64,000 nt of DNA from JBJXFE01 sp046153875 (GCA_046153875.1 JBJXFE010000047.1:1-64000), one strand, 5' to 3'; positions 33,329 to 41,885 are shown, counted from the stretch's first letter. Notes: generated by a model from the sequence alone, not told the origin. Numbers and translations are program-made.

Positions 33329-34095
33329 GGCTTGGCCTTTCGCGGCGGCGGCGGCGTGCGTTCCCCCGTCGACCGGGGGGGGGGCGCGGGTCGCGGCGCA
33401 TCGGGCAACAGAGCCGCCACGATCCGGTCGAGCTGCGTTCCGATCGACGCGTCGATCTCTCCGCCGTCCGGCGTCGTCGCGACGCACGAGCCCGGCTCCA
33501 GCGACTCGTCGGCCACGATCAGGGCGTGCGCGGTGGACTCGAACCGCCCCGCCAGGGCGGGCAGGGCCTCGCGGAACACGGTTTCGTCGCGCGGGTGGAC
33601 GCGGATGACGAGCTTCGTTGGCGCCACGAGCAACGCGAGGACGGCTTCGAGCTGCGCCTGGGCCGCGCTCCCCTGGAGGTCGATCGCGCGCCGCGTGACG
33701 AGCTCGGCGGCGCGGACGGCCAGCCGGAGCAGATCCGTCCGGGCTGCGGTCAGCAGCTCCTCGCGTCGGGCGTCAAAGTCGGTCAGCGCCGCCGACCATG
33801 CCCGCTCGACCCCCGCCAGGCTCTCGCGCCGCTCGGCGACGGTGGACTCCCGGCCCTCGGCGACGCCCGCGGACCGGCCCTCGTCGAACCCCTTGAGGTA
33901 CCCCGCGCGCCGGCCCTCTTCGGCCGCGCCCTCGATGAGGCGCGCGCGCGCGTCGCGGCCCTCGGCGATGATGCGGTCGGCCTCGGCGCGGGCCGCGACC
34001 TTGACCATCTCACCCTGCCGCATCAGGTCGCCCAGGTCCAGCACGATGGCGCTCCTGATCGCGTCGCCGAGATGGGCCTGCTTGATGAGCGCCAC
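33325..34095 (-). CDS. fliH: Flagellar export regulator FliH
   Basis: FliH binds FliI and links it to the C-ring. The 256 residues consist of an N-terminal coiled coil rich in Ala/Arg/Glu with glycine-spaced helices (GRDARARLIEGAAEEGRRAGYLKG) and a C-terminal FliH domain (about 110-220: LLRLAVRAAELVTRRAIDLQG, LVIRVHPRDETVFREALPAL, EPGSCVATTPDGGEIDASIGTQL). A run of ten C on the coding strand (33375-33384) falls near the end of the gene and encodes three Pro. It overlaps fliI by 4 bases. Confidence 0.9.
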   Translation of the reverse strand: MALIKQAHLGDAIRSAIVLDLGDLMRQGEMVKVAARAEADRIIAEGRDARARLIEGAAEEGRRAGYLKGFDEGRSAGVAEGRESTVAERRESLAGVERAWSAALTDFDARREELLTAARTDLLRLAVRAAELVTRRAIDLQGSAAQAQLEAVLALLVAPTKLVIRVHPRDETVFREALPALAGRFESTAHALIVADESLEPGSCVATTPDGGEIDASIGTQLDRIVAALLPDAPRPAPPPRSTGERTPPPPRKAKP

Positions 34096-34110
34096 GCCGC
34101 GGCTCCGGGT

Positions 34111-35151
34111 TCAGACGACCAGTTCCGCATCCCCGCCGCGACCCTGGATCACCACCTCGCCGGCTTCCTCCAGCCGGCGGACGACATCCACGATGCGCTG
34201 CTGGGCGGCCTCGACGTCGCTGACCCGCACCGGGCCCATGTACTGCATGTCCTCCTTGATGAGCGCCGACGCGCGCTCGGACATGTTCGCGAAGATCTTG
34301 GCCTGGAGCTCGTTCGACGCGGTCTTGAGCGCGAGGGCCAGCTCGTCGTTGTCCACTTCCTTGAGGACGGACTGGATGCCCTTGTCATTCACGAGCAGGA
34401 TGTCCTCGAAGACGAACATGAGGCGGCGGATCTGCTCGACGAGGTCGGGGTCCTCGGCCTCCAGACCCTCCATGATCGTCTTCTCGGTCGAGCGGTCGGC
34501 GAGGTTGAGGATCTCCGCGACGGTCGGCACGCCCCCGGCCTTCTCCATCGACTGCATGAGCATGTTCGCCAGGCGGCTCTCGAGCCCCTTCTCGACTTCC
34601 TTGATCACATCGGGATTGGTCTGCTCCATGTTGGCGATGCGCTTGATCACTTCGAGCTGCTTCTGCATGGGCAGCCCGACGAGGATTTCCGCCGCCTTGT
34701 GGTGGGCCAGGTGGCACAGGATCAGCGCGATGGTCTGCGGGTGCTCGTCCTGGATGAACGTGAGCAGGTTCTCGCTCTCGGCCCGCTGCAGGAACGAGAA
34801 CGGCTTCTTCTGCACCTGCGTCTGGATCTGCTGGAGCACCCGGTCGGCCGTCTTGCCGTCGAGCGAGCTGCCCAGGATCTGCTTGGCGTACTCGAGATTG
34901 CCCTCGGCGGCGTACTGGCTGGCGATGGTGAGGTTGTAGAACTCCTCGACGACGGCGTTTGACAGCTCCTGCGGCACGCGCCCCAGCCCGGCCAGCTCGC
35001 GTGTCACCGACTCGACCAGCTCCGGCGTGAGCTGCTTGAGCAGCACGCCCGCGTCGTCGGGGCCGATCGTCAGCAGCAGCACGGCGGCCTTGGTGATGCC
35101 GTCGAGTTCGGCGGGGCTGGTCGGCAGCTTCTCGTGCATCCGGCGTGGCAT
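34111..35151 (-). CDS. fliG: Flagellar motor switch protein FliG
   Basis: FliG is the rotor subunit of the C-ring that contacts the stator. The 346 residues contain ITKAAVLLLTIGPDDAGVLLKQL, FIQDEHPQTIALILCHLAHHKAAEILVGLP, IANMEQTNPDVIKEVEKGLES and the charged C-terminal ridge (VFEDILLVNDKGIQSVLKEVDNDELALALK, MSERASALIKEDMQYMGPVRVSDVEAAQQRIVDVVRRLEEAG; quoted in part). The length is usual. It lies between fliF and fliH. The charged residues needed for torque look present. Confidence 0.97.
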   Translation of the reverse strand: MPRRMHEKLPTSPAELDGITKAAVLLLTIGPDDAGVLLKQLTPELVESVTRELAGLGRVPQELSNAVVEEFYNLTIASQYAAEGNLEYAKQILGSSLDGKTADRVLQQIQTQVQKKPFSFLQRAESENLLTFIQDEHPQTIALILCHLAHHKAAEILVGLPMQKQLEVIKRIANMEQTNPDVIKEVEKGLESRLANMLMQSMEKAGGVPTVAEILNLADRSTEKTIMEGLEAEDPDLVEQIRRLMFVFEDILLVNDKGIQSVLKEVDNDELALALKTASNELQAKIFANMSERASALIKEDMQYMGPVRVSDVEAAQQRIVDVVRRLEEAGEVVIQGRGGDAELVV

Positions 35152-35187
35152 GGCGGGCGCGGTCCTCGTCGATTCAAGTCGGGGGGA

Positions 35188-36915
35188 TCAGTCGGTGTCG
35201 GAGACCCAGCGGTTGAGCATCGCCCCGGCGGTCTCCGGGCTCTTCTTCACCAGCTCGCCGACCTGCTCGCGCATCTTGCTGGTCTTGATCTCCGCCTCGC
35301 CGACCTCGATCCCCTCGATCGGCGTCTCGGATTCATCCGCCTCTCCCACCAGGTCGCTGCGCGTGGACAGGGCGGGCGGCAGGCCCACGAGCTGTTCGGC
35401 GCTGGGAAGTTCCACCTTCCGCCCGGCCTTGCGGACCATCAGGAACATCATGCCGACAGCGACAAGAGCCAAGGCGCCGAGGACAACCTTGTCGATGATC
35501 CCGCCGCCGAACGCCAGGATGGTGCCGACCCCGCCCCCGCCGCTGGACGCTCCGGGGCGCGCCGAGCCGGAGCCGGTAGCGATCCCCCCCTCGCCGGCCA
35601 CGAGGGCCACAACGACCTCGCCGGGCACGGACAGCCCCTCGCTGGTGCGCGTCTGGAGGTGCGGGCGGACCATTTCTTCAATGGATTTTTTCTCGGCGTC
35701 AAATCGGGCCTGGATTTCGGCTTCGGTGGGCGCGGCCGCCGGGGTGGTCGAGGGCGCGCCGCCGGGCGGGGCGGCGCCCTCGGGCTTCTCGGCCGTCAGC
35801 GCCGCGAGGACGTACCCGCGCGGCACGTTGACGGTGGCCACGAGCCGGGTCGGCTGCCCGCCGGGGTCGGTGATCTGGGCCACCCGGCTGCCGATCTTCA
35901 CTTCGTTCTCGGTGTCGGATTCGGTCTTTTCCGTTCGATCCCCGGCGGAGCTGCCCCGGCCGTTGATATCCGCCCCGACGTTGGACCTCAGGCCCGGCTC
36001 GGCTGACTGGGACGCCCGCGTGTCCGTGTCGCTCAGGGACTTCTCGGTCCTGAGGACCGAGACCGTGCCCTCGTTCGGCTTGAGGTACTTGGTTTCCTGG
36101 GCAGCGACGCGGCGCACGTCGACCTCGGCCGTCACTTCCACCACGACGCCGTCGATGTAGCGCACGATGTTGGCGATCTTATCCTGAAACTGCTTCTCGA
36201 CGAGCGTCGCGGCGTCGCGCGCCGCGGTCGGCGCGGTGTTCGCGTCGTCGGTCACGCGGCGCGGCTTGTTGCTCGACCCGTCGATCACGGAGACACGGCC
36301 GATGTCGAGCCCCGCCACGGCGCCCGACACGAGCCGCGCCGCTCCGTCCACCGTTCCCTGGTCCACCGGCCCGCCCGAATCGGAGAACAGTGTGATGGCG
36401 GCCTTGGGGAGCGCCGCGCCCTGCCCGATCCCGCTGCGTTCGGGGATGTCGATGAAGACCTTGGCGGCGCGCACGCCGGCGTGGGCTTCGAGCACGGCGG
36501 CCAGCTCGTTCTGGAGCATGGTTTTGTAGATGGCGCGGTTCGTCTCACGCGGGTTGACCCACGAGAGCTTGTCGGCGATGTTCTCGAAGATGAGCGTCGT
36601 GTCGCTCGGCAGCGCCCCGGATTGGTTCAGCGTCGCCAAGGCTCTGGACACGTTGCCCGGCGGCACCATCGCCCGCCCCGCCACGTCCTGCACGCCCAGA
36701 TCGGCCGACCGGAGCACCTGGACCGCGCGGGCCTGGTCCTCCGCCGACGCCATGGGCATGAGCTCGACCAGCGCGGACTTGCCCGCGTACTGGCTGACGA
36801 GGAAGAGCGTCATGAGCAGGATGACCGCGAGGCTGCCGATCAGCAGCTTCTGCGTAGTCCCGAGGGCGCCCAACTGCCTCTGGATCGTCGCCAGGACGTT
36901 TCGAAAGCGGTCCAT
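35188..36915 (-). CDS. fliF: Flagellar MS-ring protein FliF
   Basis: FliF is the inner-membrane ring on which the basal body is built. The 575 residues have an N-terminal membrane segment (about 22-42, LLIGSLAVILLMTLFLVSQY), YscJ-like ring domains (MASAEDQARAVQVLRSADLG; LSWVNPRETNRAIYKTMLQNELAAVLEAH) and a Ser/Pro-rich loop. A second membrane segment follows at about 470-495 (ILAFGGGIIDKVVLGALALVAVGMMFLM). A C-terminal FliG-binding tail ends EQVGELVKKSPETAGAMLNRWVSD. GGAGG precedes the ATG. The 203-base gap after fliE carries an imperfect 7-bp hairpin at 36983-37005 and nothing else recognisable. Confidence 0.96.
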   Translation of the reverse strand: MDRFRNVLATIQRQLGALGTTQKLLIGSLAVILLMTLFLVSQYAGKSALVELMPMASAEDQARAVQVLRSADLGVQDVAGRAMVPPGNVSRALATLNQSGALPSDTTLIFENIADKLSWVNPRETNRAIYKTMLQNELAAVLEAHAGVRAAKVFIDIPERSGIGQGAALPKAAITLFSDSGGPVDQGTVDGAARLVSGAVAGLDIGRVSVIDGSSNKPRRVTDDANTAPTAARDAATLVEKQFQDKIANIVRYIDGVVVEVTAEVDVRRVAAQETKYLKPNEGTVSVLRTEKSLSDTDTRASQSAEPGLRSNVGADINGRGSSAGDRTEKTESDTENEVKIGSRVAQITDPGGQPTRLVATVNVPRGYVLAALTAEKPEGAAPPGGAPSTTPAAAPTEAEIQARFDAEKKSIEEMVRPHLQTRTSEGLSVPGEVVVALVAGEGGIATGSGSARPGASSGGGGVGTILAFGGGIIDKVVLGALALVAVGMMFLMVRKAGRKVELPSAEQLVGLPPALSTRSDLVGEADESETPIEGIEVGEAEIKTSKMREQVGELVKKSPETAGAMLNRWVSDTD

Positions 36916-37118
36916 GCCGCCGGCCTCCTACCCGGGACTCCGCGCGATCCTCGCGCCCCGCGGGCCGGTCCGCGGGCGCGGACGAAGACCCGAGTGCGTC
37001 TTTCGGTCGGCGGCGCGATCGCGCTTGAATCGTGCGCGAAGGGCGGGCGGTTCTTGCGCGGGAGGCGGTGAGACTTGCGCGTCGGCTGGGCGCGGACGGG
37101 GCCGGCGATCGCCGACGA

Positions 37119-37433
37119 TCACACCCGCATCTGCTGGACCTCTTCGTAGGCCTGGATGACCTTGTTGCGGACGGCCTGGAGCGCCTTGAATGCGGTGTCC
37201 GCCTTCTGAGTGGCGATCATCACGCCCTCGACGTCGCCGCGCTTCCCGCTGGCCAGGTCCTCGATCGCGGTCTGGGCGTCCTGCTGGAGCCGGTTCACCT
37301 CGTCGAGGTTCTTGAGCAGCACGTCCTTGAAGCTGGGCCCGGCGGGGTTGAGCGGGACGCCCCCTGCCGGGGTGCGCGGTTGGATCGGCGATGGGCCGCC
37401 GGCGCCGGCGATGAGCCCGAGTGGGTCGGCCAT
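37119..37433 (-). CDS. fliE: Flagellar hook-basal body protein FliE
   Basis: FliE links the MS ring to the rod and is the first exported part. The 104 residues end in the family pattern QDAQTAIEDLASGKRGDVEGVMIATQKADTAFKALQAVRNKVIQAYEEVQQMRV (quoted in part), with the conserved VQQM near the C terminus. Length and position between flgC and fliF are standard. A 6-bp GC hairpin (37455-37470) lies in the short gap after flgC. Confidence 0.95.
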   Translation of the reverse strand: MADPLGLIAGAGGPSPIQPRTPAGGVPLNPAGPSFKDVLLKNLDEVNRLQQDAQTAIEDLASGKRGDVEGVMIATQKADTAFKALQAVRNKVIQAYEEVQQMRV

Positions 37434-37494
37434 CCGTGATCTCCCGAACGGCGAGCCCGCCGGAGCGGGCCGCGTGGGCCAACGTCATACCACG

Positions 37495-37926
37495 TCACGC
37501 GATCAACCGCAACGCCTGTGCCATCATCGCCTTGGTGGCCTCGGCGGCGGCGATGTTCGCCTCGTAGGCCCGCTGGGCCTCCATCGCGTTGATCGTCTCG
37601 TAAACCGGGTCCACGTCGGAGACGGGCACATACCCCGCGTTGGGGCCCTCCTGGTACGCGAACGGGTCGGAGGGGTCCCAGCGCAGCGACGGCGGAGCGT
37701 TGTTGATGACGATGTCCGAGACGTGAACTCCCAACGCGCGGCCCTGCTCGGTCCGGGCGGACGGGTCGCCGGGCGCGAAGAGCACGCGCCGGGAGCGGTA
37801 CGGCACGGGGTCGCCGTTCGCGTCCACCGTGTAGGCGTTGCGCCCCGCGATGTTGGCGGCGATGCTGTCCATGCGCGTCCGCTGGGCGATCAGGCCGCTG
37901 ACCGAGATGTCGAGTGCGCCGTACAT
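37495..37926 (-). CDS. flgC: Flagellar basal-body rod protein FlgC
   Basis: FlgC is a proximal rod subunit. The 143 residues start MYGALDISVSGLIAQRTRMD with the conserved SIAANIAGRNAYT and end MEAQRAYEANIAAAEATKAMMAQALRLI. The ATG at 37926 is the natural start; a TTG three codons upstream is possible. There is no purine-rich ribosome-binding site: the bases just before the start are a heptamer array (37931-37965). Translation may therefore depend on coupling or on the repeat itself. Confidence 0.95.
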   Translation of the reverse strand: MYGALDISVSGLIAQRTRMDSIAANIAGRNAYTVDANGDPVPYRSRRVLFAPGDPSARTEQGRALGVHVSDIVINNAPPSLRWDPSDPFAYQEGPNAGYVPVSDVDPVYETINAMEAQRAYEANIAAAEATKAMMAQALRLIA

Positions 37927-37930
37927 GGGA

Positions 37931-37965
37931 GGCAACTAGCAACTGGCAACTAGCAGATGGCAAAT
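37931..37965 (-). repeat. Heptamer array directly before flgC
   Basis: Five 7-base units follow each other on the + strand: GGCAACT, AGCAACT, GGCAACT, AGCAGAT, GGCAAAT. The array begins four bases before the flgC start codon and occupies the place of a ribosome-binding site. It is the clearest heptamer array of the window. Confidence 0.75.
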
Positions 37966-38001
37966 GGCCCGCTTCTCCGAGTGTCAGGTAGGCCGGGCCT
38001 G

Positions 38002-38022
38002 TTGCCTATTGCCCATTGCCCA
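38002..38022 (-). repeat. Second heptamer array in the flgB-flgC gap
   Basis: Three 7-base units, TTGCCTA, TTGCCCA, TTGCCCA, lie between the first array and the end of flgB. The two arrays have different units, so they did not arise by simple local duplication. The units are close to the complement of those at 21201-21221. Confidence 0.7.
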
Positions 38023-38043
38023 TGCTGCTCGGGCACGCCCACA

Positions 38044-38472
38044 TTACACCCGCTCGCCCAGGGCTGAGGCAATCAACAGGTACCGGCTCCGCAGCAGGTC
38101 CGTGGCCACGCGGAAGACGCCGACGTTCTCGACCTGGTCGGCCATCATGCGCTCCAGGTCGCGGTTGTTGCGGTCGTGGAAGAGGATGTTGCGCGACACC
38201 GTGCGCGGCTCCAGCCGCAGGTCGTCGCCGTCGCGTGCGATCTCGCGGGTCGCTCGCCAGTCCAGCGGCCCGCCGCCGGATTCGCGCCGGCGGGCGATCG
38301 CGTCGCCGAGAAGCCGCTGAAACCCCTGGGGGGAGACCTCGGTCGGCTGGAATCCGGGCGTGGACAGGTTGGCGATGTTGTGGGCGAGGACGGCCTGGCG
38401 GCGTGCGGCGAACTTCGCCGTCAACTCCAGGACGGGGAGGGCCCCGCCGTTGACCACGTCGCCGATGAACAT
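38044..38472 (-). CDS. flgB: Flagellar basal-body rod protein FlgB
   Basis: FlgB is the innermost rod subunit and the first gene of the flagellar cluster. The 142 residues contain LELTAKFAARRQAVLAHNIANLSTPGFQPTEV (quoted in part), LEPRTVSRNILFHDRNNRDLERMMADQVENVGVFRVATDLLRSRY (quoted in part) and end in a rod-type helix. The ATG at 38472 lies 75 bases from the yyaL-type gene, which points in the same direction, so read-through from it is possible; a sigma-54-like element lies in between. Confidence 0.95.
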   Translation of the reverse strand: MFIGDVVNGGALPVLELTAKFAARRQAVLAHNIANLSTPGFQPTEVSPQGFQRLLGDAIARRRESGGGPLDWRATREIARDGDDLRLEPRTVSRNILFHDRNNRDLERMMADQVENVGVFRVATDLLRSRYLLIASALGERV

Positions 38473-38528
38473 GACGGTCGAGTACGCAAACCGCGGACCA
38501 GCGGGCGGGCCGCTCCCGACCGACCCGC

Positions 38529-38544
38529 AGCCGAACTGGTGCCG
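38529..38544 (-). promoter_or_regulatory. Possible sigma-54 promoter before flgB
   Basis: On the - strand, CCGGCACCAGTTCGGCTG keeps the GG and GC dinucleotides with the correct 10-base spacing and the GGCAC of the -24 element. The -12 element is poor (CGGC instead of TTGC). It ends 57 bases before the flgB start. In DNA this rich in G and C such matches occur by chance, so confidence is low. Confidence 0.2.
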
Positions 38545-38547
38545 GGA

Positions 38548-40878
38548 TCACCCCGCGGGGTCGATCGCCACGTCAAGCTCGACGGTCACCGGCATGAGGC
38601 ACTCGGTCTCGGTGCAGGCCTGGGAGGTGACCACCAGCATGGGCCGCCCGTGCCATTCGCCGTGGCGTTCGAGGACCACGGGGAGCTGGAAGTCGCCGCG
38701 ATGGACGCGCACGCGCCCGAGCGGACCTTCGATGGGTTCGCCGGCGGGGTAGTCGGCGTAGACGACCAGCCCGGAGCCGCCCGTGACACCGACACGCAGC
38801 GGCGTGAGCGCCGGCGCCCCGTCCCCCGGGTCCGCGGCCGTGATGTGATAGCCGCCCGCAATCGTCACGCGGAGCGTCAGCGCCGCGGGTTCTGTCCTGC
38901 GGACCGTCACCCGATCGACGGAGGCGAAGACCGCGACGGGCTGGAACTCGCCTTCCGCGGCGCCCGGCAAGACGGGTTGGCCTGCGGGCAGGGTCGCCGC
39001 CAGCACGTCGGCGTCGATCACCAGCAGCCGCAGCAGGCCCCGCGTGGCGTTCGCGGTTGCGATCGGCGATGCGGCGACCGCGCCCGAGATCGAGGCCAGG
39101 CACCGGGCCGCCGCGGCCAGGTCCTCGTGGCGCCCTTGCATCTCGGAAAGGTCGATGAGGTTGTTGAGCATCACGGACGACCCGCACGGGATCGCGCCGT
39201 CGTACGTGGTCCGCGTTCGAACGAACAAGTCTGCGTGCCCCTCGGGCGTGTCGAAGAACCCGCCCGCTCCGTCGCCGAATCGCGCCTGGACCGCTCGGAC
39301 CAGTTCGTTCGCCGCGCCGAGGTACGGCCCGAAGGCGTCGCCGCCCGCGCGGTGGAGTTCGATCAGGCCGTGGATGAACAGGGCGTAGTCTTCGAGGAAC
39401 GCTGGAATCTTCGACAGCCCGCCGCGGTGAGTCCGCAGGAGGCCGCCGTCGTCGTCGCCCATGTGCGTCAGCACGAAGTCCGCGGCCCGCTCCGCGGCCC
39501 GCCGGTATGCAGGCTCGTCCAACGCGACGGACGCCGCCGCGATCGCGCCGATCATCAAACCGTTCCACCCGCACAGCACCTTGTCGTCGAGCCGCGGCTG
39601 CGCCCGGCGCGAGCGCGCCGCGAACAACAACGTGTTCACGCGCTGGAGCCGCGCGCCGAACTCCGCCGGGTCCATGCCCACTGAGGTAGCTACCCGCTCG
39701 GGCCGATCGTCGAGCCGCGGCACGTTCGCGGGCGCGGCTTCGGGATGGTGCGGGTCGCGGAAGTTCGTACCGCGATCGAGACCGTACACGCGCAGGGCGA
39801 ACTCGGCATCATCGCCTCCGACGGCGTCGCGCACCTGCGCGGGGGTCCAGAGATAGTTGAGCCCTTCGCGCCCGTCCACCTCGGCGTCCTGGGCACTGAA
39901 GAAAGCGCCCTCGGGCGATGTCATCTCACGGAGCACGAAGTCCAGCGTCCGCCGGGCGGTCTGCGCGAAAAAAGAATCCCCCCACCGCCGCGCGGCCCGG
40001 GCGTAGAGGCCCGCGAGCTGGGCATTGTCGTAGAGCATCTTCTCGAAGTGCGGGACTGTCCAGTGCGCGTCCACGCTGTAGCGGTGGAACCCGCCGCCCA
40101 CGTGGTCGAACACTCCGCCGATCGCCATCTGGTCGAGCGTCAGCCGGATCGCGGCCTCCGCGGCCGCCGCGGACTCGGGGTCGCCCGCGTGCGGGAGGAA
40201 CTCCCGCAGCAGCTCCAGATACGCGGGCTGTGGGAACTTCGGCGCTGTCGAGAACCCGCCGCGCACCCGGTCGTGCGTCGTGAGCAGCGATGAGACGGCG
40301 CCCGCGACGTGCGAGGGGCCGAGCGTTGCCGCGGCGCGCGACCCCGCCAGGTGCTCTTGCACCGCGCCGGCCAGTGTTTCGGCCTGCTCCGCCACCTCCG
40401 CGCGGCGATCCTTCCACGCCCCGGCGATGCCGGCCAGCACCTGCGTGAAACTCGGCATCCCGTGCCTCGGCTCGGGCGGGAAGTACGTCCCGCACCAGAA
40501 CGGCTTGAGCGAAACCGGCTCGAGGAACACGCTCATCGGCCACCCGCCGCGACCGGTCATCACCTGGGTGGCGGCCATGTACACGTCGTCCACGTCGGGG
40601 CGTTCCTCGCGGTCCACCTTCACGCAGACAAAGCGGTCGTTCATGGCCCGCGCCGTCGCCGCATCCTCGAAGCTCTCGCGCTCCATGACGTGACACCAGT
40701 AGCAGGTCGAGTAGCCGATGCTCAGGAAGATCGGGACATCCCGGCGGCGCGCCTCGGCGAACGCCTCCGGCCCCCACGGGAACCAATCCACCGGGTTGCG
40801 CACGTGCTGGAGAAGATACGGGCTGCTCTGACCGGCGAGCCGGTTCTCGCGGTGGGGTTGGGGCGGGCGCGTGCTCAT
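38548..40878 (-). CDS. YyaL/DUF255 thioredoxin-domain protein with a DsbD-like C-terminal domain
   Basis: Members of this family join a thioredoxin-like domain with an (alpha/alpha)6 barrel related to N-acylglucosamine epimerase; their function is unclear. The 776 residues start with the family signature (ENRLAGQSSPYLLQHVRNPVDWFPWG). YSTCYWCHVMERESFED follows with the CxxC pair, then VKVDREERPDVDDVYM and GGWPMSVFLEP. The barrel runs to about 640. The last 130 residues are an added beta-rich domain with GGYHITAADPGDG and a final ACTETECLMPV Cys pair, resembling the N-terminal domain of DsbD. The family's usual length is about 690. The start overlaps the stop of the upstream unknown gene (ATGA). 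Confidence 0.88.
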   Translation of the reverse strand: MSTRPPQPHRENRLAGQSSPYLLQHVRNPVDWFPWGPEAFAEARRRDVPIFLSIGYSTCYWCHVMERESFEDAATARAMNDRFVCVKVDREERPDVDDVYMAATQVMTGRGGWPMSVFLEPVSLKPFWCGTYFPPEPRHGMPSFTQVLAGIAGAWKDRRAEVAEQAETLAGAVQEHLAGSRAAATLGPSHVAGAVSSLLTTHDRVRGGFSTAPKFPQPAYLELLREFLPHAGDPESAAAAEAAIRLTLDQMAIGGVFDHVGGGFHRYSVDAHWTVPHFEKMLYDNAQLAGLYARAARRWGDSFFAQTARRTLDFVLREMTSPEGAFFSAQDAEVDGREGLNYLWTPAQVRDAVGGDDAEFALRVYGLDRGTNFRDPHHPEAAPANVPRLDDRPERVATSVGMDPAEFGARLQRVNTLLFAARSRRAQPRLDDKVLCGWNGLMIGAIAAASVALDEPAYRRAAERAADFVLTHMGDDDGGLLRTHRGGLSKIPAFLEDYALFIHGLIELHRAGGDAFGPYLGAANELVRAVQARFGDGAGGFFDTPEGHADLFVRTRTTYDGAIPCGSSVMLNNLIDLSEMQGRHEDLAAAARCLASISGAVAASPIATANATRGLLRLLVIDADVLAATLPAGQPVLPGAAEGEFQPVAVFASVDRVTVRRTEPAALTLRVTIAGGYHITAADPGDGAPALTPLRVGVTGGSGLVVYADYPAGEPIEGPLGRVRVHRGDFQLPVVLERHGEWHGRPMLVVTSQACTETECLMPVTVELDVAIDPAG

Positions 40879-41885
40879 CGGCGGCCGCCCAGGACGCGCA
40901 CGACGAGCGACACGAGCGTCCGGCCCTCCAGCGCGTCGCGCTCGGCGAGCGCCGCCGCCGGAGGGGTCGCGTGCGAGCCGTTGAGAGAACGCCCGGCCGC
41001 CGCCTCGAACGCCGACACGCTCGACGCGAGCACAGCGTCATACGGCAGCCGCAGGCCGGTAATCGCGACCATGCCCGCGACAGCCCGGGTCTCGTCGTCG
41101 CCGACTGTCTCGGCACGGGCAATGCCGTTCCAGTTCCCCTCGAACGCTTCGGCGTAGCGTTTGGCGGCATGAGCCAGCGTCGCTGACGGCACCGGCTTCG
41201 ACGCGGCGTTAACGCGAGGCCGCGCGTGGCCACCGGTCGGGATTTCCGGCGCGCCACGCTCCGCGTCGATCGCCCGCACCAGCCCGGCGAGTTCGTCGCC
41301 CAGTACCCGGCGTGCCGCGAGCAGGTGCCCCGAGCCGCCCTGCACCAACACCGGAAGCACGACGGCGAAGGCGCGTGCGCCGAGCTTTTCTTCCGCCTTC
41401 TGGGCCACACTCATCGCCTCCGACCGCACCGGTGCGAGCCCGTGCGTCAGCGCGAAACGATCCATGGCCGCCGACACGGGCACGCAGATCGCCGGGTCGG
41501 GCCCGCCCTTGAGCAGATCGCGGGAGATCGAATCGAGGTAGCCCTCGTCGGTGTCGAAGAGCCCAGGACGCATGAGGGGGCGCAGCGCCGCGTACCGCCC
41601 GTCGCGGTCGATCCTGCGGCAGGCCGACCGCACGTCATCCACGGGGTCGTGCCCCTCGAACGACGACGACAGCACGCCCGCCTCCCACAGCGGCACCGTC
41701 CACTCCCACGACCGCAACAGGCTCAGGTACGGCGGCACCTTCGTCGCGGCCGCCTCGGCCCGCTCGCGCCGGCTCCCCGTCAGCGGAGCGGGTGTCATGG
41801 TCACGACCCGCTCGCCCAGCAACAACGCGGCCATCACGGGTGCCTCCCGCGTGGTCACGTGATACGGGCTGACGACGAGGATCAT
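40875..41885 (-). CDS. Unknown protein coupled to the YyaL-type gene
   Basis: I do not recognise this 336-residue protein. It starts MILVVSPYHVTTREAPVMAALLLGERVVTM, has no signal peptide and is an alpha/beta sequence with Ala-rich helices; the second half is weakly conserved-looking. The ATG at 41885 was chosen because the codons upstream are a tandem repeat (41893-41920) rather than protein. Its stop overlaps the start of the YyaL-type gene by ATGA, so both are probably made together. Function is unknown. Confidence 0.7.
   Translation of the reverse strand: MILVVSPYHVTTREAPVMAALLLGERVVTMTPAPLTGSRRERAEAAATKVPPYLSLLRSWEWTVPLWEAGVLSSSFEGHDPVDDVRSACRRIDRDGRYAALRPLMRPGLFDTDEGYLDSISRDLLKGGPDPAICVPVSAAMDRFALTHGLAPVRSEAMSVAQKAEEKLGARAFAVVLPVLVQGGSGHLLAARRVLGDELAGLVRAIDAERGAPEIPTGGHARPRVNAASKPVPSATLAHAAKRYAEAFEGNWNGIARAETVGDDETRAVAGMVAITGLRLPYDAVLASSVSAFEAAAGRSLNGSHATPPAAALAERDALEGRTLVSLVVRVLGGRR

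Noticed and set aside
36983..37005. Hairpin in the fliE-fliF gap as a terminator
   Set aside because: The stem is imperfect (7 bp with a bulge), no T run follows, and it would cut the flagellar operon; not listed as a feature.
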